Part shown: piece by piece, positions 52,601 to 60,282 of the stretch
How positions within the stretch are numbered: position 1 is the stretch's first letter
How the letters are laid out: every line of letters starts with the position of its first letter
Origin: Flavobacterium soyangense
GTDB taxonomy: Bacteria; Bacteroidota; Bacteroidia; Flavobacteriales; Flavobacteriaceae
Assembly (NCBI RefSeq): GCF_015277675.1
Contig: NZ_JADHEC010000002.1
Location: 62,001 to 126,000 of the forward strand
Direction of reading: 5' to 3'
Length of the DNA: 64,000 nucleotides
Notes under the pieces: generated by a model
Seen by the model: only the letters and a program-made list of their open reading frames with translations
What the model was told of the DNA's origin: nothing
Database searches by the model: none
Program-made: the position numbers and the translations under genes

Positions 52601-53395
52601 TTAAACTGCTTTTACTGACTTGATTTCTTTTGGTTTTACTTTTGTTAAATTAAATTTGGCTTTACTTTCGTTAAATAACATTAGTTGGTAAATTTGTTCT
52701 TTATATTCATCGTGTTTTTCATTCTCTGAATGTATTTGATTTGGGAAAAGAATTGAATAAGCGTCTTCTAAATTTTTTTGCACTAAGTTTTCTGGAATAG
52801 ATTCACTTATTTTTTCTAATGATTTTAAAAAATATGATTCACTAATTTCACAAGCAGTTAAGCTTAAACCTGCGTTATAGCAAGCAATAGCAATAGTTCC
52901 ACTTCCTAAATGAGTATCTAATATTTTATCACCTTTTTTAGCATACATTTTTAAAAGCCATTCATAAAGCTCAATTGGTTTTTGAGTTGGATGAATTTTA
53001 TTCCTGTTTTTTCTAACACTATATCTGAAAATTTTAGATGGTTTATCTAAAGATGACCAAGCCATTTCCGCCATCGAAAAATTATTTAAACTTTCAGGTT
53101 GATTTTTGTCCCAAATAATAAAACCTTTATTATACTCACTTCTTAACCAAATTTGACTAAAATAATTTCCACCCCAAATAATTTGATTTTTGGATACTCT
53201 AAATAACTCATTAAAATATTCGTCATTAGGTTTTACATCCCACTGACTATATTCTTCCATATTAAATTTATGGTCTCCACCTCTTTTCGTTTTATTCAAA
53301 ATACCGTAAGGAGGATCAACAATTGCTAATTCAAAATAATTGTCTGGATATCTAGACATTAATGCCATATTATTTTCTCTTGTGACTGTAATCAT
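52601..53395 (-). CDS. Amino DNA methyltransferase (beta-type order), probably N6-adenine
   Basis: 264 residues. Motif IV DPPYG is at residues 27-31, near the N-terminus, and the SAM motif I (DTHLGSGTIAI) is at 160-170, with HPTQKP (motif X) at 135-140; this IV-before-I order is the beta class. It would methylate an adenine, or an N4-cytosine, on one strand of the recognition site. It is last in the restriction-modification operon, 8 bp after the endonuclease gene. A separate C5 methyltransferase in the operon suggests an asymmetric site needing two enzymes. Confidence 0.85.
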   Translation of the reverse strand: MITVTRENNMALMSRYPDNYFELAIVDPPYGILNKTKRGGDHKFNMEEYSQWDVKPNDEYFNELFRVSKNQIIWGGNYFSQIWLRSEYNKGFIIWDKNQPESLNNFSMAEMAWSSLDKPSKIFRYSVRKNRNKIHPTQKPIELYEWLLKMYAKKGDKILDTHLGSGTIAIACYNAGLSLTACEISESYFLKSLEKISESIPENLVQKNLEDAYSILFPNQIHSENEKHDEYKEQIYQLMLFNESKAKFNLTKVKPKEIKSVKAV

Positions 53396-53403
53396 AGTAT
53401 GTA

Positions 53404-54852
53404 TTAATTTTTAGTTGCAAATCTTGCAATTGTTAAATCAGAAATATTTTTGCTAATGTCCTTACCTAAATTGTTTACAATAATATTATCAAAATCTTGA
53501 TAATCAATTTCTCTAATATCATTTTCAATACAATTGTATAAGTATTCAGAAAATGTACTAGCTCTAATTATAACAATTGGACTTGTTTTTATGTCTTGTA
53601 ATACTGCAGGAACATATCTTGGAGTTATGACGATTGTATATATACCGCCAATTTTTTCGCGATGTCCATCTAAACGTCCTGAATTTATTCCTGACAGTTT
53701 GTTTTTAGTTGATTTTGCATCTACCGCAAATTTCTTTTTCTGTGTTAAATATAAACATTCAACATCGGTGTTTCCTGCACCTCCAATTTTTTCAGCTTCA
53801 ATATTATAAAACATATTAAAACCAGCAACTAAAGCATCTTCAAATAAGTATGCTTCCGAACCATCATTATTATTAGAACATTGTTCTATTAATTTTGGTA
53901 GGTTTAGTAATTCTAATTTTTTGTCATTTATTATTTCGCCAATATCTTCTAAAAGGAAACGAGGATAAAAACTATAAATTTCTTTTGTTATATCAATTTT
54001 TAACCTTTCAGGATCATTTAAAATCAAAGGTTTTTCTAAAATTGTGTTTTCTTTTTCAAGTTTAATAACTAGATCTAAAACATTTTTTGAAATGCTAACT
54101 TCATTTCTGGTAACTTTTCTAAAAGTTTTACCTTTTCCGTGCTGTAATTTACAAATAATATTCCCAATTTTTTTGTCTAAAACACCTGCTCCATTAAATA
54201 ATGTACTAACATAATAATCCCATTCATAGGCTGAATTTACATAAGCGTGTCTATCGCTTTTGAATTTAGTCTCTAGCTCTTTATCTGATAATTTTCTGTT
54301 TTTCAATAATTCAATTACCAAGTTTTCGTAGATTTTTGGAGAAACTTTATTTATAAAAACAATAGTGTATGCAACTTCATATGCATAAAGTTTATAAGAA
54401 AGTCTTTTATCTAACAAAAGTCTAAATATTAGCCTAAATGGGAAAAGCTGAAATTCACTATTTGTGCCACTATGAGGATGTTGAAATTGAACAGCCCAGA
54501 GCATCGTCATAAATATTTTTGCAGAATTTACCTTGCTATCAATGTGTTTCAAAAATAGATTTCCTAATGGACTAAATAAAAACCTATCTTCTCCATCAAC
54601 TTTTGCTTGATAACCAAACATATAGTATGATAACTGATTGATTTTATGATTAATCGCATCTAATGGAAATTCAGAATTTCGTTCTTTATAAAGCCCAACT
54701 TCTTTAAGCTTAAGATTTAACTTTGTTTTCTCTTCTTTTGTAATTGTTGTCTTTGAAAAAGATTTTAAAAATTCTGCAACTGAACACAATAATTTAAAAT
54801 CATTAATATGACGATACAATATCCATTTTTTGTTTTCTATTCTTAATGTCAT
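53404..54852 (-). CDS. Type II restriction endonuclease, probably type IIS
   Basis: 482 residues; no signal. A PD-(D/E)XK catalytic site is readable near the C-terminus: D363 in GGAGNTDVECLYL and D378-x-K380 in FAVDAKST, followed by GRLDGHREKIGGIYTIVITP. The GG-x-x-x-x-D ... D-x-K spacing recalls the FokI/AlwI/MlyI cleavage domains. The N-terminal 300 residues, with no homology I can name, would hold DNA recognition. It sits between the two methyltransferase genes (1 bp after the C5 enzyme, 8 bp before the amino enzyme). Recognition sequence unknown. Confidence 0.75.
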   Translation of the reverse strand: MTLRIENKKWILYRHINDFKLLCSVAEFLKSFSKTTITKEEKTKLNLKLKEVGLYKERNSEFPLDAINHKINQLSYYMFGYQAKVDGEDRFLFSPLGNLFLKHIDSKVNSAKIFMTMLWAVQFQHPHSGTNSEFQLFPFRLIFRLLLDKRLSYKLYAYEVAYTIVFINKVSPKIYENLVIELLKNRKLSDKELETKFKSDRHAYVNSAYEWDYYVSTLFNGAGVLDKKIGNIICKLQHGKGKTFRKVTRNEVSISKNVLDLVIKLEKENTILEKPLILNDPERLKIDITKEIYSFYPRFLLEDIGEIINDKKLELLNLPKLIEQCSNNNDGSEAYLFEDALVAGFNMFYNIEAEKIGGAGNTDVECLYLTQKKKFAVDAKSTKNKLSGINSGRLDGHREKIGGIYTIVITPRYVPAVLQDIKTSPIVIIRASTFSEYLYNCIENDIREIDYQDFDNIIVNNLGKDISKNISDLTIARFATKN

Positions 54853-54853
54853 A

Positions 54854-55906
54854 TTAATTGTCTATTTGTTCAACAATTTTTTTAATTAATAAGGGAGGAA
54901 TACATTCCCCAATACATTTTCTAATTAATAATTCAGAAGTGTCATTTGGAATATTCCAATCTTTAGGGAGTGAGGATAACAACATTAATTCCAATGGTGT
55001 TAAAACTCTTGCGTCAGAATAAGTTCCATCTTTTTTGAGTCTTCCAGGATGTACATTTAATTGTGAACTTATAGCATCATTTCGCATTGTTATTGTTGGA
55101 GCTGGTTCATCCCATTTAATTCTTCTATAAGTTGTGTCGTAACTTTTTATCTTTTCCCCATTTGGTTTTTGCGGATAAAAAATTTCGTTTTCAAAAGCTG
55201 TTTTGCCTGTAGGTGTATTTTTCATCCACTCTATATGATTTTTAGAATGTTTACGTGCAAAGTGCCATTTTATTTTAGATTTTTCTCCAGCCTCAATACT
55301 TGGCAAATTACCAATAGCTTGCTCAACGGATATATTTTCTGAATGAATAGGAGAACCCCATTTTAGACCTTTCTTGTATAATTTAATTATTGCCCTAGTT
55401 CTTTTTTGTGCAACACCAAAATTCGAAGCATCATATACTTCTGCTTCTATATTGTATTCATCTTTAAACAAAATTGATAAAATATCTATTATTTTTAACT
55501 GTTGATTTTGAAAAGGAAGCTCTATTTTAAAAAAAGTAGGTACATTTTCTATTAAAACAAACTTTGGAGATTTTATTTTGATAAAATCTATAATTCTAAA
55601 AACCAAATAATTACGTTCATCATTTAGCATTTGTTGAACATTCCTGTTTTTTCCAGCAACACTCATACCCTGACAAGGTGGAGAAGCTAATAAAAAATCG
55701 AGATTATCTGAACTATTATCCAATATGGATTTAAAAATTGTATCATCTAAAATATTTCCTGCAATCATATTTGATTTTGGGTAAATAGCTTGATATAGAT
55801 TAGCTCTTTCAAATAACAATTCATTTGCTACAGTAATATTCAACCCAATATCTTCTAGATAAGTTTCTGATATACCGGCACTTGAGAATAAAGAAGTTCC
55901 AGTCAT
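54854..55906 (-). CDS. C5-cytosine DNA methyltransferase
   Basis: 350 residues. Motif I is degenerate (TSLFSSAGISETYLEDIGL), motif IV SPPCQG holds catalytic Cys78, motif VI ENV is at 120-122 with IENVPTFF, and motif VIII VAQKRTRAIIKLY is present; the C-terminal motifs IX-X include APTITMRNDA and LTPLELMLLSSLP. It methylates cytosine at the 5 position within the same recognition site. Three bp behind the controller gene and one bp ahead of the endonuclease gene. Confidence 0.93.
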   Translation of the reverse strand: MTGTSLFSSAGISETYLEDIGLNITVANELLFERANLYQAIYPKSNMIAGNILDDTIFKSILDNSSDNLDFLLASPPCQGMSVAGKNRNVQQMLNDERNYLVFRIIDFIKIKSPKFVLIENVPTFFKIELPFQNQQLKIIDILSILFKDEYNIEAEVYDASNFGVAQKRTRAIIKLYKKGLKWGSPIHSENISVEQAIGNLPSIEAGEKSKIKWHFARKHSKNHIEWMKNTPTGKTAFENEIFYPQKPNGEKIKSYDTTYRRIKWDEPAPTITMRNDAISSQLNVHPGRLKKDGTYSDARVLTPLELMLLSSLPKDWNIPNDTSELLIRKCIGECIPPLLIKKIVEQIDN

Positions 55907-55909
55907 CTT

Positions 55910-56236
55910 TTAAAATTTAATAGTTCCTTGAGTTGTTTTTCGGGCTCTAAAATATTTGGCTTTCTCTTCTGCTAAGAGGAATAAACTTTTAGTGTCTTCT
56001 TCTTTATATATTAATTCAGCAATTTTTTCACTAAAATATTCTTTTTCAAGAAATTTTATATCAAGGTTAAATACACAAGAAATTTTTGGCAATAGTTCCT
56101 CGTTAACATTTCTTTTACCATTTTCAATTTTAGATAATGTTGATTGGTCAATATCTAATGAAGCAGCAAGTTTTGTTAAGGTAAGATTATTTTCCAACCT
56201 CAATTTATGAATATATTCTCCAATAGTTTCTTTCAT
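55910..56236 (-). CDS. XRE-family controller (C) protein of the restriction-modification operon
   Basis: 108 residues. A helix-turn-helix domain spans about residues 5-60 (YIHKLRLENNLTLTKLAASL, DQSTLSKIENGKRNVNEELL), with a helical C-terminal extension. It is first in the four-gene operon. Directly upstream lie two GAC-N6-GTC boxes (56243-56254 and 56257-56268) that overlap the promoter -7 element, the arrangement used by C proteins to delay and then limit endonuclease synthesis. Because the boxes lie at and downstream of the -7 element, repression at high C dose is the clearest prediction. Confidence 0.85.
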   Translation of the reverse strand: MKETIGEYIHKLRLENNLTLTKLAASLDIDQSTLSKIENGKRNVNEELLPKISCVFNLDIKFLEKEYFSEKIAELIYKEEDTKSLFLLAEEKAKYFRARKTTQGTIKF

Positions 56237-56240
56237 CTTC

Positions 56241-56270
56241 TTGACGTTTTTGTCTTGACATTTTTGTCAA
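56241..56270 (-). promoter_or_regulatory. Twin C-box operator
   Basis: Two inverted repeats 14 bp apart centre to centre: TTGACGTTTTTGTCTT (56241-56256) and TTGACATTTTTGTCAA (56255-56270). The second is a perfect palindrome at its ends. They end 5 nt before the controller ATG. Confidence 0.75.
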
Positions 56271-56299
56271 AAATAAAATAAAAAATGCCAATTAACAAA
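56268..56299 (-). promoter_or_regulatory. Promoter of the restriction-modification operon
   Basis: Minus strand TTTG at 56299-56296, 20-nt spacer, TATTTTTG at 56275-56268, an exact TAnnTTTG. The -7 element overlaps the upstream C-box by 3 nt. Confidence 0.65.
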
Positions 56300-56420
56300 G
56301 AATTTGCTAATCATTTTTAGGTGGTTTTATGATTTGTCTTGTATACAACTTCTAAATTGCTCTAAGAAAATTATCAAAATCCGATAATGTTTGTTGTACT
56401 TTGTTCAACAAACATTGAGT

Positions 56421-56930
56421 TTAAACAAACAACGCCTTCAATTCCGTAGCATCGTGAGGATTCATTTTTCCGGCCAAGACCAAGCTCAATTGTTTTCTTC
56501 TCAAGGCGGCGTCATAACGCTGTATTTCGAGTTCGGTTTCGGGAATAATGTGCGGTACTTCAACAGGTTTTCCCATTTCGTCGACGGCCACAAAAGTGTA
56601 AATGGCCTCGTTGGCTTTAGTCCTAATTCCGGATTTTCGGTCTTCGACCCAAACGTCGATGTATATTTCCATCGAGGTTTTGAAGGCTCTGGACACTTTC
56701 GCCTCCACGATGACCACACTTCCCAGCGGAATTGCTTTGTTGAAAGCCACGTGATTTACCGATGCCGTTACAGCAATTCTGCGAGAATGTCTTCCGGCTG
56801 CAATGCTGGCGGCACGATCCATTCGAGCCAATAATTCGCCACCAAAAAGGTTGTTCAACGGATTTGTTTCGCTTGGCAAAACCAAATCAGTCAATACGGT
56901 CAAAGATTCAGAAGGATGTTTTGAAGTCAT
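56421..56930 (-). CDS. Hotdog-fold acyl-CoA thioesterase (YciA/BACH-like)
   Basis: 169 residues. The hotdog pattern is plain: PSETNPLNNLFGGELLARMD (the N-N-x-F-G-G motif near the central helix) and GSVVIVEAKVSRAFKTSMEIYI. Such enzymes hydrolyse medium- or long-chain acyl-CoAs; the active-site Asp is in the MDRAASIAAG helix. Cytoplasmic. It faces the restriction-modification operon across a 184-bp spacer. Chain length preference not predictable. Confidence 0.9.
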   Translation of the reverse strand: MTSKHPSESLTVLTDLVLPSETNPLNNLFGGELLARMDRAASIAAGRHSRRIAVTASVNHVAFNKAIPLGSVVIVEAKVSRAFKTSMEIYIDVWVEDRKSGIRTKANEAIYTFVAVDEMGKPVEVPHIIPETELEIQRYDAALRRKQLSLVLAGKMNPHDATELKALFV

Positions 56931-56962
56931 TTTTTATGTTGTTTTTCAATTTGAAAAATTTT

Positions 56963-57182
56963 ACCGCAAAGGCAGCAAAGTTTTCTCATTTAGTTTTTAA
57001 ATATTTAAGAATGCTAAGATGAAAATTTTCGATTTTAAAGGAGGTATTTACTTTTAAAAGTTTCTGTTTCTGTTATAGAAAATCGAAGATTTTCACCTTT
57101 GCGAACTTTTAAAAACCATCAAAAAATATTACTTTGCGTCTTTTACTTCGTCAGTTCGCTATCGCTCGTGTGTGGTAAACCT
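56963..57182. repeat. Degenerate GCAAAG-rich spacer repeats
   Basis: Between the thioesterase and DoxX genes: ACCGCAAAGGCAGCAAAG at 56963-56980, and inverted relatives CCTTTGCGAAC at 57096-57106, ACTTTGCGTC at 57131-57140 and a ggtaaacc end at about 57175-57182. They resemble the ends of the GxxExxY cassette but with no gene between. Confidence 0.5.
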
Positions 57183-57202
57183 TTTTAAAACTAAATTAGT
57201 TA

Positions 57203-57586
57203 TTAACTCAATAATAAAACAGTCATCACAGCTGGAATAAAGTAAATGACAATGGTTCTTGCACCGTCATAATCTTTGGCCAATCGTTGTCCAAAAAGCA
57301 ACATTAACAAAGTGATACTCGAAAAAACGGCACCATACAAACCAAAGGTTCTTCCATTGCTAACGAATAATTCAATGCCGCCAACCACGCACAAAACACC
57401 TGAAATTAATTCTAAAACCAAGATATTCAGCAAGGCTAAATGAACCAGATTTTTCAATTGGGTTTTGGCAAAATGTTCTTTTAACCAATCGAGGTTGTCT
57501 TTCCAATAAAATAGTTTGTCATAACCAGATTGTATAAAAGTGATGGCCAAAAAAGCCAAAAGCAAAATGGAGGCAGCGTTGTTCAT
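57203..57586 (-). CDS. DoxX-like membrane protein
   Basis: 127 residues with four transmembrane helices. The opening AASILLLAFLAITFIQSGYDK and the LELISGVLCVVGGIELF segment fit the DoxX family, whose members are implicated in quinone-linked or thiosulfate metabolism and in respiratory-chain assembly but mostly uncharacterised. It is 4 bp downstream of holB on the same strand, so likely in one operon. A further 272 bp of repeat-bearing spacer separates it from the thioesterase gene. Confidence 0.75.
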   Translation of the reverse strand: MNNAASILLLAFLAITFIQSGYDKLFYWKDNLDWLKEHFAKTQLKNLVHLALLNILVLELISGVLCVVGGIELFVSNGRTFGLYGAVFSSITLLMLLFGQRLAKDYDGARTIVIYFIPAVMTVLLLS

Positions 57587-57590
57587 AAGC

Positions 57591-58739
57591 TTATTTTTTA
57601 TGTATTAAACGAGTGAGTTTTATGGATAAATCGGTCAGGATAATTTTAGCATTTCCGTTGCGCTCGATGTGGTAAATCGCATCGGACAATTCCTGAAATA
57701 TTTCGTGAATGTTGTTGCCGTTTACAAAAGGCGCAAATTTTGCAATTGTAAAATTTTCGACAGCGGGTTCAAAATAAACTAAACTTGGCGTTTCATAATT
57801 ATGCAGCAACGCCTGACGAAAAATATCAATGCAATATTGCAGAAACTTCTTTTGGGTTTCTCTTCCCAAAGCTGCAATTTGTTCGCTCCAATGAATTAAA
57901 TCCGCAATAATGGCAGGATTTCCTTTGGCTTTAAAAGCCGCACGAACCCAAACAACAAACCACTGTTCGAATGGAAATTCTTCGCTGTTATCTTTTAATA
58001 AATGTAAGGCTTTGTTGTAATTTCCTTGTGCCTGATGCGCGATTTTTGTGGCTAGTTTTGGTTCTATTTGTTCACGAGAAACCAGCGCTTCAGAAATTAC
58101 GTGTTCGCTCAATCCATTAAAATGCAAAACTTGGCAACGAGAACGAATCGTTTGAATAATATCTTCCTCGTTTTCGGAAATCAGAATAAAAACTGTTTTT
58201 TCTGGTGGTTCTTCGAGTAATTTTAGCAATTTATTGGAAGCAGCAATATTCATTTTATCGGCCATCCAAACGATCATAATTTTATATCCGCCTTCGTAGG
58301 ATTTTAAAGCCAATGATTTTAAAATTTCCTGTGCATCATCAACCCGAATTTCTCCTTGTTTGTTTTGAACACCCAAAATTGAATACCAATCGAACAAACC
58401 TCCGTAGGGATTTTGGCTAATAAATTGTCTCCAATCTGCAATGAAATCTATGCTTTTCGGTTTTGTTTTTACATCTTCGGTGCTTACCGTTGGATAAACA
58501 AAATGTAAATCTGGATGTGAAATTTTTTGGAATTTAAGATTGCAACTTTCATTGGCACCAAAATTTTCTCCGTTTTGATTGCCGCATAAAATGTATTGCG
58601 CATAAGCAATCGCCATTGGTAAAGTACCACTTCCCTCGGGTCCGACAAATAATTGTGCGTGAGGAATTCTGCCCAAATCGGCACTTCGTGTCAAGTGATT
58701 TTTGATGTGATCCTGCCCTAAAATATCTGAAAACTGCAT
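57591..58739 (-). CDS. holB: DNA polymerase III delta' subunit
   Basis: 382 residues, clamp-loader fold. The P-loop region is altered (VGPEGSGTLPMAIAYA in place of a canonical GxxGxGK), as usual for delta', which does not hydrolyse ATP. A pair of cysteines (ILCGNQ ... ESCNLKF) marks a probable zinc-binding region, followed by GGYKIMIVWMADKMNIAASN and NKLLKLLEEPPEKTVFILIS, the conserved sensor segment. It loads the sliding clamp with the gamma/tau and delta subunits. A -7 element ends 4 nt before the ATG. Confidence 0.93.
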   Translation of the reverse strand: MQFSDILGQDHIKNHLTRSADLGRIPHAQLFVGPEGSGTLPMAIAYAQYILCGNQNGENFGANESCNLKFQKISHPDLHFVYPTVSTEDVKTKPKSIDFIADWRQFISQNPYGGLFDWYSILGVQNKQGEIRVDDAQEILKSLALKSYEGGYKIMIVWMADKMNIAASNKLLKLLEEPPEKTVFILISENEEDIIQTIRSRCQVLHFNGLSEHVISEALVSREQIEPKLATKIAHQAQGNYNKALHLLKDNSEEFPFEQWFVVWVRAAFKAKGNPAIIADLIHWSEQIAALGRETQKKFLQYCIDIFRQALLHNYETPSLVYFEPAVENFTIAKFAPFVNGNNIHEIFQELSDAIYHIERNGNAKIILTDLSIKLTRLIHKK

Positions 58740-58743
58740 AGGG

Positions 58744-58751
58744 CAAATATA
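58744..58751 (-). promoter_or_regulatory. -7 element TATATTTG for holB
   Basis: Exact TAnnTTTG on the minus strand, 4 nt before the ATG at 58739; leaderless transcript predicted. Confidence 0.55.
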
Positions 58752-58943
58752 GCAGAAAATGCACTATTTTCGCAATTTCAGTTATAAAGTTTGAGAAATA
58801 TAGATTCTAAAATTATTCATAAAACTAATTTTTAGTAGATGTAAAAAACCAAAATACGCATTTAATTATTAAATTACATCGTTTTCGTTACCAGATTGCT
58901 ATAATTTTCAAGCTATTCTTATTTTTAAATTCCTTAAAAGTTC

Positions 58944-58951
58944 TATATTTG
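58944..58951 (+). promoter_or_regulatory. -7 element TATATTTG for pgk
   Basis: Exact TAnnTTTG, 33 nt upstream of the ATG at 58985. Confidence 0.6.
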
Positions 58952-58984
58952 TTTTTCTTTCAAAAAAACTAAAAAACATATCCA

Positions 58985-60172
58985 ATGAAAACCATAAACG
59001 ATTTCGATTTCAAAAATAAAAAAGCCTTAATCCGAGTTGATTTTAACGTGCCTTTAGACGAAAATTTTAATGTAACCGATGCCACTCGAATCGAAGCGGC
59101 AAAACCAACAATCGACAAAATTCTTGCCGATGGAGGAAGTGTGATTTTGATGTCACATCTTGGAAGACCAAAAGGTATTGATAGAAAATATTCATTAGGA
59201 CATATTGTAAAAAAAGCTTCGGAAATTCTTGGGCAAACCGTTTATTTTTCGCCAGATTGCATTGGAGCTGAAGCCGAGAAAGCCGTAAACAATATACAAC
59301 CAGGTCAAATTTTATTATTGGAAAATTTACGTTTTTATGCTGAAGAAGAAGCTGGAGATGTTGATTTTGCAAAAAAACTGGCTTCTCTTGGAGATATTTA
59401 TGTAAACGATGCTTTTGGAACTGCACACAGAGCACACGCATCAACTACAATAATTGCACAGTTTTTTCCAAAAGACAAATGTTTTGGATTATTATTGGCA
59501 AAAGAAATCGAAAGTTTAAACAAAGTTTTGAAAGATTCTCAAAAACCAGTAACAGCTGTTCTTGGAGGTTCAAAAGTGTCTTCTAAAATTACGGTTATCG
59601 AAAATATTCTGGACAAAGTTGACCATATGATTATAGGTGGTGGAATGACTTTTACTTTCGTGAAAGCTTTGGGTGGGAAAATAGGAGATTCTATTTGTGA
59701 AGATGACAAACAAGAATTGGCATTGGAAATTCTGCGTTTAGCTAGAGAAAAAGGAGTACAAATTCACATTCCTGTTGATGTTATTGCTGCGAACGCTTTT
59801 TCAAAAGACGCCGATACTCAGGTTGTTGATGTTCGAAAAATTCCTGATGGTTGGCAAGGACTTGATGCCGGACCAAAATCTTTGGAGAACTTCAAAAAAG
59901 TAATTTTAGAATCAAAAACCATACTTTGGAACGGACCTTTAGGTGTTTTCGAAATGGATAAATTCGCTAACGGAACCATTGAATTAGGGAACTTTATTGC
60001 AGAAGCAACCGAAAACGGAGCATTCTCACTTGTAGGTGGAGGAGATTCTGTTGCAGCAGTAAAACAATTTGGTTTTGAAGACAAAGTGAGTTATGTTTCA
60101 ACCGGTGGAGGAGCAATGCTAGAAATGCTAGAAGGTAAGATTTTACCCGGAATCGCGGCTATTTTGGACTAA
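58985..60172 (+). CDS. pgk: Phosphoglycerate kinase
   Basis: 395 residues, standard length. It converts 1,3-bisphosphoglycerate and ADP to 3-phosphoglycerate and ATP in glycolysis. Seen: [20 protein letters not shown] near the N-terminus, the substrate-binding [25 protein letters not shown], the C-terminal nucleotide-binding [20 protein letters not shown] and [13 protein letters not shown]. Own promoter, monocistronic; the mltD-like gene follows after 110 bp with its own -7 element. Confidence 0.97.
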   Translation: MKTINDFDFKNKKALIRVDFNVPLDENFNVTDATRIEAAKPTIDKILADGGSVILMSHLGRPKGIDRKYSLGHIVKKASEILGQTVYFSPDCIGAEAEKAVNNIQPGQILLLENLRFYAEEEAGDVDFAKKLASLGDIYVNDAFGTAHRAHASTTIIAQFFPKDKCFGLLLAKEIESLNKVLKDSQKPVTAVLGGSKVSSKITVIENILDKVDHMIIGGGMTFTFVKALGGKIGDSICEDDKQELALEILRLAREKGVQIHIPVDVIAANAFSKDADTQVVDVRKIPDGWQGLDAGPKSLENFKKVILESKTILWNGPLGVFEMDKFANGTIELGNFIAEATENGAFSLVGGGDSVAAVKQFGFEDKVSYVSTGGGAMLEMLEGKILPGIAAILD

Positions 60173-60220
60173 AAAACGCATTTTTAACAATATTTACTGA
60201 AATTTTTAGTTTCAACGTAT

Positions 60221-60228
60221 TATGTTTG
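60221..60228 (+). promoter_or_regulatory. -7 element TATGTTTG for the LysM transglycosylase gene
   Basis: Exact TAnnTTTG, 54 nt upstream of the ATG at 60283. Confidence 0.5.
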
Positions 60229-60282
60229 CAAAAGACGATTAGGTTTTAATCGTTTGAAATATAGTCTGTTGATTAAAAAATT

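Noticed and set aside
56741..56756. CACGTG in the thioesterase gene as a parS site.
   Set aside because: Flanking bases do not match the 16-mer arms.
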